Source of the DNA: Cyanobium gracile_A
Lineage (GTDB): Bacteria > Cyanobacteriota > Cyanobacteriia > PCC-6307 > Cyanobiaceae
DNA: 64,000 nt
Direction: 5' to 3'
NCBI RefSeq assembly: GCF_034931305.1
Contig: NZ_JAYGHY010000008.1
Span: 1-64,000, forward strand
Positions within the stretch are counted from its first letter, which is position 1. Every line of letters starts with the position of its first letter. The notes beneath the pieces are model-generated. The model saw nothing but the letters and a program-made list of their open reading frames with translations, was not told the origin of the DNA and searched no databases. A program made the position numbers and the translations under genes. Positions 32,792 to 41,445 of the stretch are shown in pieces.

Positions 32792-33507
32792 AGCTGCCCC
32801 ACCCGCTCGGCGAACGGCCGCAGCTGCAGCGCCTCGCGCCACTCGTGCAGCGGCCGCTCCCAGCCCTCCTCCCAGCGCTGGGCGAACAGGGGGCTGGCCT
32901 CCAGGCCCATCTGCAGCCCGGTGCGGATCGTCTCCACCAGCTCCGGCAGCAGCTCGGGGGCCCCGAGGGTGGCCGACAGCAGGGCCTGGGCCGTGAGCAC
33001 GGCCCCCAGGGGGTAGGGGAACTGGGTGAGATGGAAGGCCTGCAGGCCGATCTCGCCCGTCACCGTGGTGTCGAAGCCGGTGATCACGTGCCAGAGGTCG
33101 TGGGTCTGGCTGAGCCGCAGCTCCACATAGGCCGCGTCGGTGTTCGGCGCCATGCCGGCGTGCAGGTTGGGGTCGTAGCCCAGCCGTGCCAGCGACGCCG
33201 CGTAGGCCTGGCCGAGGCTGCCTTCGGGCAGGGCGGCCAGCTGCTCCAGGTCGTGGGCCGGGGGGATCCAGCGCGCCTCGATCAGCGCAGCGCAGGCCGG
33301 ATCGCGGCGCAGCTGCTCGGCCATCAGGGCATAGGAGGGCGTCTCCAGCAGGGCCTCGGCCAGGGCCCCCACCAGCTCGAGGTCGGTGTCGCCTCCGCTC
33401 ATGGCCACGAAGGTGCCGAGGACCCGGAACAGCTGGGGTGGCAGCTCCGGGGCCTCGAACGACGCCGCGGTGGGGGCGGGATTGGGGCGGAAAACGGTGG
33501 TGGTCAT
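32788..33507 (-). CDS. Coq4 family protein
   Basis: A 239-residue protein of the Coq4 family (ubiquinone biosynthesis/assembly in proteobacteria and eukaryotes). The metal-binding segment LRLSQTHDLWHVITGFDTT holds HDxxH, with the downstream Glu in GEIGLQAFHL. Cyanobacteria make plastoquinone, not ubiquinone, so its role here is unclear; cyanobacterial members often sit next to transporters or TetR regulators. It is the first gene of a two-gene operon with the MFS protein and is divergent from tetR. Confidence 0.85.
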   Translation of the reverse strand: MTTTVFRPNPAPTAASFEAPELPPQLFRVLGTFVAMSGGDTDLELVGALAEALLETPSYALMAEQLRRDPACAALIEARWIPPAHDLEQLAALPEGSLGQAYAASLARLGYDPNLHAGMAPNTDAAYVELRLSQTHDLWHVITGFDTTVTGEIGLQAFHLTQFPYPLGAVLTAQALLSATLGAPELLPELVETIRTGLQMGLEASPLFAQRWEEGWERPLHEWREALQLRPFAERVGQL

Positions 33508-33525
33508 CGGGATGGTCGCGAAAGA

Positions 33526-33586
33526 ACGTGAGCAGTCCTCACGTCTAAGAAATTATGAGCATCCCTCGCCTTTGTCAATGGGATGC
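33526..33586. promoter_or_regulatory. Two inverted repeats in the coq4/tetR divergent promoter
   Basis: ACGTGAG (33526-33532) and CTCACGT (33538-33544) form a perfect 7-bp inverted repeat with a 5-bp spacer, in the size range of TetR operators. A second inverted repeat, GCATCCC (33559-33565) with GGGATGC (33580-33586), lies nearer tetR. Probable targets of the divergently encoded TetR regulator. Confidence 0.55.
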
Positions 33587-33625
33587 GAGGATCGCTCAGG
33601 TTTTCTGGAGGCGCCGCTTCCCGCC

Positions 33626-34288
33626 ATGGCCGACGCACCCGCCACCCCCGGCGAGCCCTCCCCCCTGCGCCGCCAGCCGCGTCAGGCCCGCAGCCAGGAG
33701 CGGGTGCGGCGGATCCTGGCGGCGGCCGAGGAGCTGTTCGTGGCAGGAGGCGTCGGCAGCACCACCACCAACGCCATCGCCGCCAGAGCCGGGGTGCCGA
33801 TCGGCTCCCTTTACCAGTTCTTCCCCGACAAGGGGGCGATCCTGCGCAGCCTCGCCCAGCTCTACGCCGAGCAGCTGCACGAGCTGCTCACGGCCTTCTT
33901 CGACCAGGGGGACGGCCGCGGCCTCTCCCTGGAGGCCTCGATCACCGCCGCCGTGGCCCTCACCGATCGCTTCTTCCGCGACCACCCCGGCTACCCGGCC
34001 ATCTTCCTGGATGTGCAGAGTGCCACCCCCGAGCTGCTGGCCATCGAAGAGGAGGCCGACGTCCGGCTGATCAACGACTGGAGCGGCCTGATCGTCGAAA
34101 AGGCCGCCGCCGAGGGCAGCCAGCTCAGCGACGAGGAGGGCCACCTGATCGCCTACGTGCTGGTCAAGACCGTCGGCCACCTGCTCTGGCTGGCGGCCAC
34201 CCAGGAGCAGGGCCGCCGCGACAGGCTGGTGGCCGAATGCGGCGACCTGGCGATCGCCTACCTGCGCCGGCGGCTGGCGACGGGCTGA
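33626..34288 (+). CDS. TetR/AcrR family transcriptional regulator
   Basis: A 220-residue repressor. The DNA-binding domain is at about residues 20-65: RVRRILAAAEELFVAGGVGS, then the helix-turn-helix TTTNAIAARAGVPIGSLYQF and FPDKGAILRSLAQLYAEQL. The C-terminal ligand domain is helical and resembles TetR_C members with the FLDVQSATPELLAIEEEADV pattern. It is divergent from coq4-MFS, with inverted repeats between, and so probably represses that operon and itself. Ligand unknown. Its stop abuts the stop of the aldo/keto reductase. Confidence 0.88.
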   Translation: MADAPATPGEPSPLRRQPRQARSQERVRRILAAAEELFVAGGVGSTTTNAIAARAGVPIGSLYQFFPDKGAILRSLAQLYAEQLHELLTAFFDQGDGRGLSLEASITAAVALTDRFFRDHPGYPAIFLDVQSATPELLAIEEEADVRLINDWSGLIVEKAAAEGSQLSDEEGHLIAYVLVKTVGHLLWLAATQEQGRRDRLVAECGDLAIAYLRRRLATG

Positions 34289-35239
34289 TCAGGCCCAGAG
34301 CGTTTCCAGGGTGTAGGGGCCGCCGGGCTTCACCCAGAAGGAGCCGTCGATGAAGCGATGGCACCGGTCGAGGGCCTCAATCGCCTCCATGTCTTCGGGG
34401 GCCAGCTCGGCCTCGGCGGCGGCGAGGTTCTCGGCCAGGCGCGCTGGCGACACCGACTTGGGGATCACGGCGGTGCCGCGTTGCAGGGCCCAGCCGAGCA
34501 CCACCTGGGCCGGGGTGAGGCCCCGGCGGGTGGCGATCGCCGTGATGGTGGGGTCCTCCAGCAGCACCGGCTGACCCGGGGGGCGCATCTGGGGGGGCAG
34601 GCCCGGGGTGCCCAGGGGCGAATAGCCCGTGAGGTGGACGCCGTGGGCCTCGCAGAAGGCGAACAGCCCCTTCTGCTGCAGATAGGGATGCAGCTCCACC
34701 TGGTTCATGGCCGGCCGGATGCGCGCCTGCCCCAGCAGGCTGTAGAGGGTGGCCATGCCGAAGTTGCTGACACCGATGTGGCGGCACAGGCCCCCGTCCA
34801 CGGCCGCTTCCATCGCCGCCCAGGTGGCCGCGATCGGCAGGGTCTCCAGCGACACCAGATCCGCGGCGCTCTCGGGCATCACCACGCCCGGCCGGAAGGC
34901 CACGGGCCAGTGGATCAGATACAGATCGAGGTGGTCGAGCTGCAGATCGGCCAGGGTGCGCTCCAGCGCCGGGCCCACGTCCTCGGCGGCATGGGCGTTG
35001 TTCCAGAGCTTGGAGGTGATCCAGAGCTCGTCGCGCCGCACCAGGCCCGAGCGGATCGCCCCAGCCACGGCCTCGCCGATCTCCGCCTCGTTGCCATAGA
35101 TGGCGGCACAGTCGATGTGGCGGTAGCCCAGCTGCAGCGCCGCCGTCACCGCCGCCCCCACCTCGCCCGGAGGGGCGTTCCAGGTGCCCAGGCCGAGCAT
35201 CGGCATCTCAGCGCCGTTGTCGAAGCGGAGTGTCTTCAT
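34289..35239 (-). CDS. Aldo/keto reductase
   Basis: A 316-residue NADPH-dependent oxidoreductase with a TIM barrel. Signatures: MPMLGLGTWNAPPGEVGAAV, GYRHIDCAAIYGNEAEIGEA (catalytic Asp and Tyr), the Lys in ITSKLWNN, LDLYLIHWPVAF (catalytic His), ISVSNF-like HIGVSNFG and the NADP-binding AVIPKSVSPARLAENL. Length is normal. Related plant and cyanobacterial enzymes reduce reactive aldehydes; the exact substrate is not predictable. It converges with tetR with no gap. Confidence 0.92.
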   Translation of the reverse strand: MKTLRFDNGAEMPMLGLGTWNAPPGEVGAAVTAALQLGYRHIDCAAIYGNEAEIGEAVAGAIRSGLVRRDELWITSKLWNNAHAAEDVGPALERTLADLQLDHLDLYLIHWPVAFRPGVVMPESAADLVSLETLPIAATWAAMEAAVDGGLCRHIGVSNFGMATLYSLLGQARIRPAMNQVELHPYLQQKGLFAFCEAHGVHLTGYSPLGTPGLPPQMRPPGQPVLLEDPTITAIATRRGLTPAQVVLGWALQRGTAVIPKSVSPARLAENLAAAEAELAPEDMEAIEALDRCHRFIDGSFWVKPGGPYTLETLWA

Positions 35240-35261
35240 GGCGGGGAACCCCAGTGGATCG

Positions 35262-35825
35262 TCACTCCACCCTGGCCTTGGCACGGAAGTCAACCAAAGC
35301 GAAGCGCCGGGCCTCCGACTTCTGCGATTCGATCACCAGCTGCAGCCGTTCCCCCTGCCGTCCGGCTCGGTTTTCGACCACCTTGTCGACCTCCTGGCCC
35401 TGGCCATCGAGCACGGCGAACGTCGCCTGGATGTCCCCGCAGGGGCGCTCCAGGCAGGCCACTTCCATCACGTCGATGAGCCCGCCGCCATAGAGGCGGG
35501 GCTTGCGGCAGATCCCCTGGCAGCGGCGGGTGAACACCCCCTGATCCGATTCCACCCAGCCATCGGCGAGCAGGTCCTGGCGGCTTTCGCCCCTGCCGCC
35601 GGCGGCCGGCTTCTCGGCCAGGGACGCCCGCAGGCCGGCCGCCATCCAGCCGGCGCCGAAGCCCAGCAGCACCAGCCCCACCATCAGCAGCCGCTGGAAG
35701 AACGGAAACCGGGAGGATCCCGAGGCCGGGGGCAGGGCCGGCGGGACCGGCTCCATCTCGACGATCAGGTCGTCAATGGTCTTCCCGCTCCCCGCGTTCC
35801 GCTCGGTCTTGCCGGTCCTTGCCAT
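35262..35825 (-). CDS. Single-helix membrane protein, unknown function
   Basis: A 187-residue protein with a cytosolic N-terminus containing DDLIVEMEPVPPALPP, one membrane helix (LLMVGLVLLGFGAGWMAAGL, about 46-66) and an external domain with four cysteines (CQGICRKP, CLERPCGD) and predicted beta strands (LQLVIESQKSEARRFALVD). I do not recognise the family. It overlaps the next upstream gene by 53 bp if started at 35825; an ATG at 35756 would remove the overlap. Confidence 0.65.
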   Translation of the reverse strand: MARTGKTERNAGSGKTIDDLIVEMEPVPPALPPASGSSRFPFFQRLLMVGLVLLGFGAGWMAAGLRASLAEKPAAGGRGESRQDLLADGWVESDQGVFTRRCQGICRKPRLYGGGLIDVMEVACLERPCGDIQATFAVLDGQGQEVDKVVENRAGRQGERLQLVIESQKSEARRFALVDFRAKARVE

Positions 35826-36285
35826 CGTCGTAGGCCATCAGTGAACGGAACATCAGCCCGCCGCCGCTGCCGATCAGGGCGAACATCGTCAGCAGGTTCC
35901 AGAGCGAGGTGGGCTGGAAGCTCATGATCAGGGTCTGGAGCACGCCCACCGCCAGGGCCGCCACCGAGGCCAGCACCAGGAACCAGCCCCAGCGCTGGTT
36001 GCGCAGGGCGAACAGCAGACACACCCCGATCGTGAGCGGGATCAGCAGCAGGCCGAAACCGCCGCCCAGGCCCTGAGAGAGCCCGAAGCCGCCGCCCCAG
36101 CCGCCACCCCAGGCCGATCCGGCACCGCCCCAGCCACCCGCGAAGCGGCGGCCGTGACGGAGGCCCAGGCCCATGGGCACGGAGCTGACCATCACCTGGT
36201 TGAAGAACAGGAAAGCACCCATCGAAAAGAGCACCCCTCCCAGCAGGAAGCTGAAGAAGTCTCGGATCGGATCCCTCGAGGCCAT
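35773..36285 (-). CDS. Gly/Trp-rich membrane protein, unknown function
   Basis: A 170-residue protein. A first membrane helix (FFSFLLGGVLFSMGAFLFF) is followed by a low-complexity loop of about 35 residues made almost only of Gly, Trp, Phe and Ser (GGWGGAGSAWGGGWGG), then three further membrane helices (GFGLLLIPLTIGVCLLFAL, WFLVLASVAALAVGVLQTL, LLTMFALIGSGGGLMF) and a charged C-terminus. No family recognised. It is co-directional with the downstream single-helix protein and overlaps it, so they may work together. Confidence 0.68.
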   Translation of the reverse strand: MASRDPIRDFFSFLLGGVLFSMGAFLFFNQVMVSSVPMGLGLRHGRRFAGGWGGAGSAWGGGWGGGFGLSQGLGGGFGLLLIPLTIGVCLLFALRNQRWGWFLVLASVAALAVGVLQTLIMSFQPTSLWNLLTMFALIGSGGGLMFRSLMAYDDGKDRQDRAERGEREDH

Positions 36286-36345
36286 GCCCTCCCTGCCACC
36301 ACGGTCATGGTGGCCAGGCCCACCGGGTTTGTCCGCCAGGAACGC

Positions 36346-37206
36346 TCAGTTGACCGGCCGGCAACCCTCGAACCACATGACGTGGCGGGCATGGTCGTAA
36401 TCCTTGTACTGGCCCGTCAGCTGGATGCCCTGGCCGGTCCTCAGGGAGAGGGCGTAGGCGCCCTGGCCCTTGGCGGCCAGACAACTGATCTGGGTCAGGA
36501 AGCGGAACTTGCCGAACCTGATGGCCAGATCGTTGGTGGAATTGGGAATCTCGTACGCAATGCGATAGGCACCGCCATCCTTGGCGACGTGGGCCACCCG
36601 ACCCTTGATCGTGAAGGTTTTGCCCTGGTAGCGGGTGGGAATCGAAGCGGCGTTGGTGTCGGCTTCCTGGGAGATCTGCTGGGACAGCACCAGGGCATCA
36701 ATCACCACCGGGCCCGCCGATGACACGGCCCCCTGGCTGCGCTCCGCTGCGGCGATGCCTTCGGGGCCACCCTTCAAGGAGCCCAACATGGCGCACAGCT
36801 CGGTGCGGGCACCATTGGCACCGGCCGACATGCCAGCCGGGAGCTTGGCCTCCAGCTTGACCGTGGCGGCTCCCGCCGCCGACTCGGCTGTGGCGATGAT
36901 CGGGAACGGCCGGGCGGAGCCCGATCGGGGCTGCTCCAGCAGCATGCTGCCGTCGTCAGCCTCTTCGCTGAGGATGTCGTAACCCCTGGTGGCCGCGATG
37001 CCGCGCAGCTGGCGAATCGCCGTGGCCGGGGTCAACTCCTCCACGGTCACCACGGCGGTGAACCGAATACCGGAAAGGGGGTTGCCACGTGTCGCGAAAG
37101 CCTCTTCACAGCTGGCCCCCCTGGCAACGGAGGGCAGCCCCAGGACGACAGCAAAAACCGCCAGGGGAAGCGCAAGCCGAAGGACAGGCATGAACAGCTG
37201 GCGCAT
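36346..37206 (-). CDS. Exported protein with tRNA_anti-like (OB-fold) domain
   Basis: A 286-residue protein with a signal peptide (to about residue 31, VARGAS). The C-terminal part has the tRNA_anti-like OB-fold pattern: YQGKTFTIKGRVAHVAKDGG, then YRIAYEIPNSTN and GQGIQLTGQYKDYDH. The N-terminal 130 residues after the signal (FTAVVTVEELTPATAIRQLR, YDILSEEADDGSMLLEQPRS) form another small domain. Four or more Cys suggest disulfides. Exported OB-fold proteins of this sort have no known ligand. Start ATG at 37206; 37191 is an alternative. Confidence 0.72.
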   Translation of the reverse strand: MRQLFMPVLRLALPLAVFAVVLGLPSVARGASCEEAFATRGNPLSGIRFTAVVTVEELTPATAIRQLRGIAATRGYDILSEEADDGSMLLEQPRSGSARPFPIIATAESAAGAATVKLEAKLPAGMSAGANGARTELCAMLGSLKGGPEGIAAAERSQGAVSSAGPVVIDALVLSQQISQEADTNAASIPTRYQGKTFTIKGRVAHVAKDGGAYRIAYEIPNSTNDLAIRFGKFRFLTQISCLAAKGQGAYALSLRTGQGIQLTGQYKDYDHARHVMWFEGCRPVN

Positions 37207-37614
37207 GGGCTCACAGATGGGGACTCTACCAACGGCCACAGGAGAGGCCCGGCGTCCGCAACAGGGCCTGGACTGTGAATGGATTGAACGCAGGATTCAG
37301 GCAGATCGAAGTGAGGCAGCCGCTCGAAGTTAGACAGTGGGCCATTCGAATGACCGGATGATCCTGGTAAGGCGCCGAAATCATGGGCTGTTCAGACGAA
37401 TCCGTTGAGCTGATGAATCGACGTCCAGGGCATGGAGGGCGTCGCATTGCTGAAGCCAGGGCATCGAAGCCATTCGATCATTGATCTCGATCTGCATCGA
37501 TAGCAGGCCGTGGAGCCTGCGCATCTCGCAGGATGAAGGCTTCGATCCCTTGGTTCCTCAGCAGATTCGGCCTTGTCAGCTCAGTAGGATCAATGACGAC
37601 ACCCGCCGCGGTCG
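37207..37614. other. 408-bp intergenic stretch with one possible 47-codon ORF
   Basis: Between two exported-protein genes. The only coding hint is a minus-strand frame at 37381-37524 (MRRLHGLLSMQIEINDRMAS, then PWLQQCDALHALDVDSSAQR) that looks protein-like but has no ribosome-binding site or known family. No terminator, tRNA or repeat seen. Confidence 0.35.
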
Positions 37615-38895
37615 CTACCAGTTTTTCAGATACTGATCGCGCGTGAAGATCACCGTTCCGTACTCAGCACCGGCACCGACACCCCCACTGATGGTGAAGC
37701 CGTGCGGCGTGATGGCGCGCTCGGGGAAATCGATCGACACGCCACCACCGGCAAGGGCTTTTCCCGAAAAGTTGACACTGCGGCCTTTCTCAGAAACATA
37801 GTCCTCAACCGGCATTTCCTCGACGGTGAGACCAACGGTCACATCCACGCCACCGGCAAGGCCGGCACCGGCACCAAGGCCATTGGTGAGGAAGAAACGG
37901 CCATCGGGACGCGGCACAAGAGGAATCGCGTAGGAGATCGAGCCCTCAATGCCGACACCAGCAATCACCCCGCCGGAAACACCGATCTCCAGCGTCCTTG
38001 GAGGAGCACCAAGAACTTTCGTCCCATAGGCCTTGAGTGCCTGGGGCGAAACACCACAGCTGGACAGGAGTCGGTTGATGCCGTTTTCCGAGCGCTCCTT
38101 CATGGCGTTCCTCAGCTGCGTCAGGTTGCCAGGAACCAGCAGGCAGGTCCGCAGACGGAAGGCCGGGTTTTCGACCCCCAGAGACTTGACGACTTCGAAC
38201 ATCCTTCTGGCGGCTGCCTTGTATTCCTCTCTACTCAGCTTGCGATGGCAGGTGCCCTGGTTAGGGATCACGCCAGGGCTGTAAGACATGCCGTCATCGC
38301 ACCAGTGTTTGGGGTTGGCATTCCAGCAGCTTTTCTGACCCTCCCCACCACAATTCGGTGTGGGATCGCTTCCCGGTGGGATGCAGCGGCCGTCGCCGGG
38401 CTTGCCGGTGCCGAAATACTTCAGACCGGGATCGCACCAGAGTTTGGGATTGGCATTCCAGCAGCTTTTCTGGTTCCGTCCACCGCAATTCGGCGTGGGA
38501 TCACCGCCTGGGGCGATGCATCGACCATCGCCGGGCTTGCCGGTGCCGACATACTGCAGTCCGGTGTTGCACCATTTTTTGGGGTTCAGGTCCCAGCAGC
38601 TCTTTTGATTCAGGCCGCCGCAGGCTGGCTTCACTCCTGGGTTGGGCCTCGGCCCGGGCCTCACTCCGGGGTTGGGCTTCGGCTGGGGCTTCACGCAGCG
38701 ACCTTCGCCGGGCTTGCCGGTGCCGACATACTGCAGTCCGGTGTTGCACCATTTTTGGGGGTTCAGGTTCCAGCAGCTCTTTTGATTCAGGCCGCCGCAG
38801 TTCTTGCCGGCGTGGGCCTCACCTGAAAGGGACAGTGAAAGGGCCAAGCCGGCCATGATGGGGAGGACAGCCTTGATCGTGGTGGAGGTGAACAT
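37615..38895 (-). CDS. Secreted protein with four identical-spacing cysteine-rich repeats
   Basis: A 426-residue protein with a signal peptide (cut after AHA, residue 29). Four repeats follow at 33-67, 92-126, 137-171 and 182-216, each CGG-x2-QKSCW..., GLxYxGTGKPGxGRC, with strictly constant spacing C-x7-C-x8-C-x16-C. A Pro/Gly/Lys linker separates the first and second. After residue 220 comes a helical part, then a glycine-rich beta domain (LEIGVSGGVIAGVGIEGSIS, TNGLGAGAGLAGGVDVTVGL) that resembles beta-sandwich or pore-forming folds. Family unknown to me. The module suggests a wall- or ligand-binding knob attached to a beta-structured body. Confidence 0.75.
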   Translation of the reverse strand: MFTSTTIKAVLPIMAGLALSLSLSGEAHAGKNCGGLNQKSCWNLNPQKWCNTGLQYVGTGKPGEGRCVKPQPKPNPGVRPGPRPNPGVKPACGGLNQKSCWDLNPKKWCNTGLQYVGTGKPGDGRCIAPGGDPTPNCGGRNQKSCWNANPKLWCDPGLKYFGTGKPGDGRCIPPGSDPTPNCGGEGQKSCWNANPKHWCDDGMSYSPGVIPNQGTCHRKLSREEYKAAARRMFEVVKSLGVENPAFRLRTCLLVPGNLTQLRNAMKERSENGINRLLSSCGVSPQALKAYGTKVLGAPPRTLEIGVSGGVIAGVGIEGSISYAIPLVPRPDGRFFLTNGLGAGAGLAGGVDVTVGLTVEEMPVEDYVSEKGRSVNFSGKALAGGGVSIDFPERAITPHGFTISGGVGAGAEYGTVIFTRDQYLKNW

Positions 38896-38948
38896 GGTCA
38901 GAGTCGTGGTGTACTTGATTGCTGTTTGTCAGTGCCTTGCGGGCGCAG

Positions 38949-39599
38949 CTACCAGGGGCTGACTGGTGCCTCTCTGGGATCGGGGTTGACCGGCGGCTGG
39001 TCCAGGCCCGGTTCGTCAGGGAAAGGGACTGGATCGTCGGGCTGTTGGGGATCCCAGGGCTGTGGGCTATCGCCAGGCTCCGGTTCATCGCCCGGTTCGT
39101 TGGACTGTCCGCTTTTTTCCAGGTCGAAGGTCAGCTGGTCATCGACACGTACCGGAATCAGCGTGTACTGGGCCGGCATCAGCGCGCCCCGTACCGAAAC
39201 GCTGAGCGAACCGTCGGCCTGCAGTCGCCCGGTGAGCGTGCCCATCAGTGGCAAGTCATAGCCGGAGTAGGCACCCGGGCCGGTCCGGCGCATGTCCTTG
39301 ATGACCACCATCGAGGGCTGAATCTGCAGCATAAACAGATGGGCCCAGGGATCAATCGCATAGGCACGCCCAGCCTCGATACGGATCCTCTTGCCGATGG
39401 TGCTGATGATCCACTCACCGTCAATCGGCAGTTTTTCGGTCATGGGGACAGCCGTGGACATCGGCAGGAAGGCTGGGATCTGGGCGATTTGGCCACCATC
39501 GAACGGCTTGGCCTGGGCCTGCGATGTGCCCAACAGAAGGCCGAAAGCACACAGCCCCGATAGAAAGAAGCGGCACTGTGAACGCCTTGAATTGCTCAT
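38949..39599 (-). CDS. Secreted protein with acidic Pro-rich tail, unknown function
   Basis: A 216-residue protein with a signal peptide (cut after AQA, residue 30). A beta-rich middle (PIDGEWIISTIGKRIRIEAG, MGTLTGRLQADGSLSVSVRG) looks like a single small barrel; the last 55 residues are a repetitive Asp/Pro/Glu tail (EPGDEPEPGDSPQPWDPQQP). No family recognised. It lies 53 bp upstream of the cysteine-rich repeat gene on the same strand, so the two are probably one operon. Confidence 0.68.
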   Translation of the reverse strand: MSNSRRSQCRFFLSGLCAFGLLLGTSQAQAKPFDGGQIAQIPAFLPMSTAVPMTEKLPIDGEWIISTIGKRIRIEAGRAYAIDPWAHLFMLQIQPSMVVIKDMRRTGPGAYSGYDLPLMGTLTGRLQADGSLSVSVRGALMPAQYTLIPVRVDDQLTFDLEKSGQSNEPGDEPEPGDSPQPWDPQQPDDPVPFPDEPGLDQPPVNPDPREAPVSPW

Positions 39600-39702
39600 G
39601 TCGTCATTCCTTGATTTTGGTCAGAGTTCCTCCATTGCCGGCAGCATTCGCAAACACTGTCTGGCCCGAATCACCTCTGAAACCTAAGCAAGACAGCGCG
39701 TG

Positions 39703-39730
39703 CGGAGAATGGGGTGAACACCCCATTCTC
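39703..39730. promoter_or_regulatory. Perfect 28-bp palindrome beyond the histidine kinase gene
   Basis: GGAGAATGGGGTG, an AA centre, then CACCCCATTCTCC. It lies upstream of the Pro-rich secreted gene (start 39599) and downstream of the kinase gene (end 39851). There is no T tract, which argues against a simple terminator. An 18-bp version of the core occurs again at 41446-41463. Confidence 0.6.
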
Positions 39731-39850
39731 CGTCAGTTGTCACGCCCAAAACATCCGAAGCCATCCAGCTTTGGCGATCGGATTGGATGCTTGGTGCATG
39801 TTGACCTGTTGCATCCTGGCGGGAGGGAACCCTGCACCCGGTTCAGGCCC

Positions 39851-41410
39851 TCAGGGGCGACCCAGATGTCTCGGCAGCGCCACGAAGGCCGATGTCCCCC
39901 GGCCGGGCGTCGAGCGCAGGTCGAAGGCCATCCCCTGGGCCCGACACAACGCCTGGACGATGCTCAGCCCCAGACCGTCGCCTTTGGAGTCGGCCCCCTT
40001 GAAACCCTGTTGGCTCACACGGGCCAGCATCTGAGCGTCCATCCCGACGCCGTCGTCGTGGACCTGGAAGACGACGTTGCTCCCGCGGGGCATGAAGCCG
40101 ATCAGAAGCCGCGTGGACTCGGCATGGGCGAGGGCATTGGCCATCAGGTTGGCCATGATCCGCATCGTCGCCAGCGGCTCGACGCAGATGCTGGTGTCCG
40201 GGCAGATGATGCGCAGACGCACGTTTTGCTCCAGAGCCTGGGCGGCGAACATCTGCTCGAGCGTGCGCGCAAACATGCCGCAGGCGACCACCTCGGGCCC
40301 ACGGCTGGGTGCAGTCTGTTGCACCTCGCCAGCCGGATCGGCCCCGTGATCGCCCGTGTAGGCGTGAGCCAGGCTGGCGACGTAGTCCACGGCACGCGAG
40401 AGCGTGTCTGCGTCCTGATCGCGGCCGGCGCGTTGCATCTGGTCCACCGCGTGGCGCAACGCCGCCACAGGCTGCTTCAGGTCATGCGACACCGTGGCGA
40501 GCCTGGAGCGGTGCCGGGAAGCGGTCGACAGAGCCTGCTGATAATCCGCTTCGGCCTCGGCGAGGGCCAGCTGCAACCGGGCCTCGTTGCGCTCGGCCTC
40601 CAGCGTCTGGCGTTCGGCCCGGATCTTCTCACGGGTGATGGCGACCACCTGCCAGATCACGATGGCCAGGGAAAACAGCGCGAACAACAGCAGGGTCAGG
40701 CGATTCAGCTGGTTGATGTCGGGCTGGGAGAAACCTTCGCCGGACAGGTGGGCCACCTGTAACGCGATCGCGAAGCCGCCCACCACCACCGGGAAGGTCC
40801 GCGTCAACAGCCGCTGCAGGCGGTCCCGGATGGACCAGGTCAGCGGCGGAAGCGCCTGGGCGAGCAGCATCGCGAAGAAGAGCAGGTTCAGCGGTTTCCA
40901 CATGGTCACCAGCGAGATCTGCTCCAGCCACAGCGCACTGCTGAGGGGCAGCAGGGTGGTGAGCAGGGCCAAGAAACCAAAGAGCGGCCGCAGGCGGGCC
41001 AGGGGATGGGGCGCCTCGATGCGCAGGACGACCACCAGGTAGCCGAAGGCCGTCGTCAGCGACAGGCACAGGTAGGGCACGACCCAGAGCACGAAAGGCC
41101 CGCCCCCGAGCAGGTGGGCGAGCGTGCCGTCCTGGCTCGCCACACTGAGCAACAGGAGCAGGGAAAACAGCACGTAAACCAGCCATCGGAACTCCTGGTA
41201 GGCGGCGATGATGGCGGCCGAGAAGGCGATGGCGGTGAGGAAGAAGGTGTAGAACACGGCATCGCCCATGTCCGGAACATGGCCCTCGGTCAGCGCCTGG
41301 GCCTCGCCCGCGGCCAGCAACATGCCGACTGGCACCGTGAACCAGAGGCGATGGCGGTAAACGGCCTGCGATCGCAAGGGGGCAACCATGCGCGTTCCCG
41401 ACACCGTCAT
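39851..41410 (-). CDS. Membrane-bound sensor histidine kinase
   Basis: A 519-residue kinase. Seven or eight N-terminal membrane helices (about residues 15-245) form a 7TM-like sensor with little outside the membrane. A coiled coil follows (EKIRAERQTLEAERNEARLQ), then the phospho-acceptor box SHDLKQPVAALRHAVDQM, the ATP-binding N box (NLMANALAHAEST), G1 (DDGVGMD) and G2 (GDGLGLSIVQAL). The ATG at 41410 has GGGGAG close upstream; a GTG at 41467 would overlap the regulator stop as GTGA. It follows its response regulator in the same operon. Confidence 0.88.
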   Translation of the reverse strand: MTVSGTRMVAPLRSQAVYRHRLWFTVPVGMLLAAGEAQALTEGHVPDMGDAVFYTFFLTAIAFSAAIIAAYQEFRWLVYVLFSLLLLLSVASQDGTLAHLLGGGPFVLWVVPYLCLSLTTAFGYLVVVLRIEAPHPLARLRPLFGFLALLTTLLPLSSALWLEQISLVTMWKPLNLLFFAMLLAQALPPLTWSIRDRLQRLLTRTFPVVVGGFAIALQVAHLSGEGFSQPDINQLNRLTLLLFALFSLAIVIWQVVAITREKIRAERQTLEAERNEARLQLALAEAEADYQQALSTASRHRSRLATVSHDLKQPVAALRHAVDQMQRAGRDQDADTLSRAVDYVASLAHAYTGDHGADPAGEVQQTAPSRGPEVVACGMFARTLEQMFAAQALEQNVRLRIICPDTSICVEPLATMRIMANLMANALAHAESTRLLIGFMPRGSNVVFQVHDDGVGMDAQMLARVSQQGFKGADSKGDGLGLSIVQALCRAQGMAFDLRSTPGRGTSAFVALPRHLGRP

Positions 41411-41445
41411 GGCTCCCCATTCTCCTGAAACGAGGCCCCACGCCC

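Noticed and set aside
37226..37447. 73-codon minus frame in the 37.2-37.6 kb gap
   Set aside because: Cys/Pro-rich, no start signal, overlaps the better candidate at 37381-37524.
38294..38826. Tandem DNA repeats that could look like a CRISPR array
   Set aside because: The repeats code for the four cysteine-rich protein modules in one frame; no short palindromic repeats with unique spacers.
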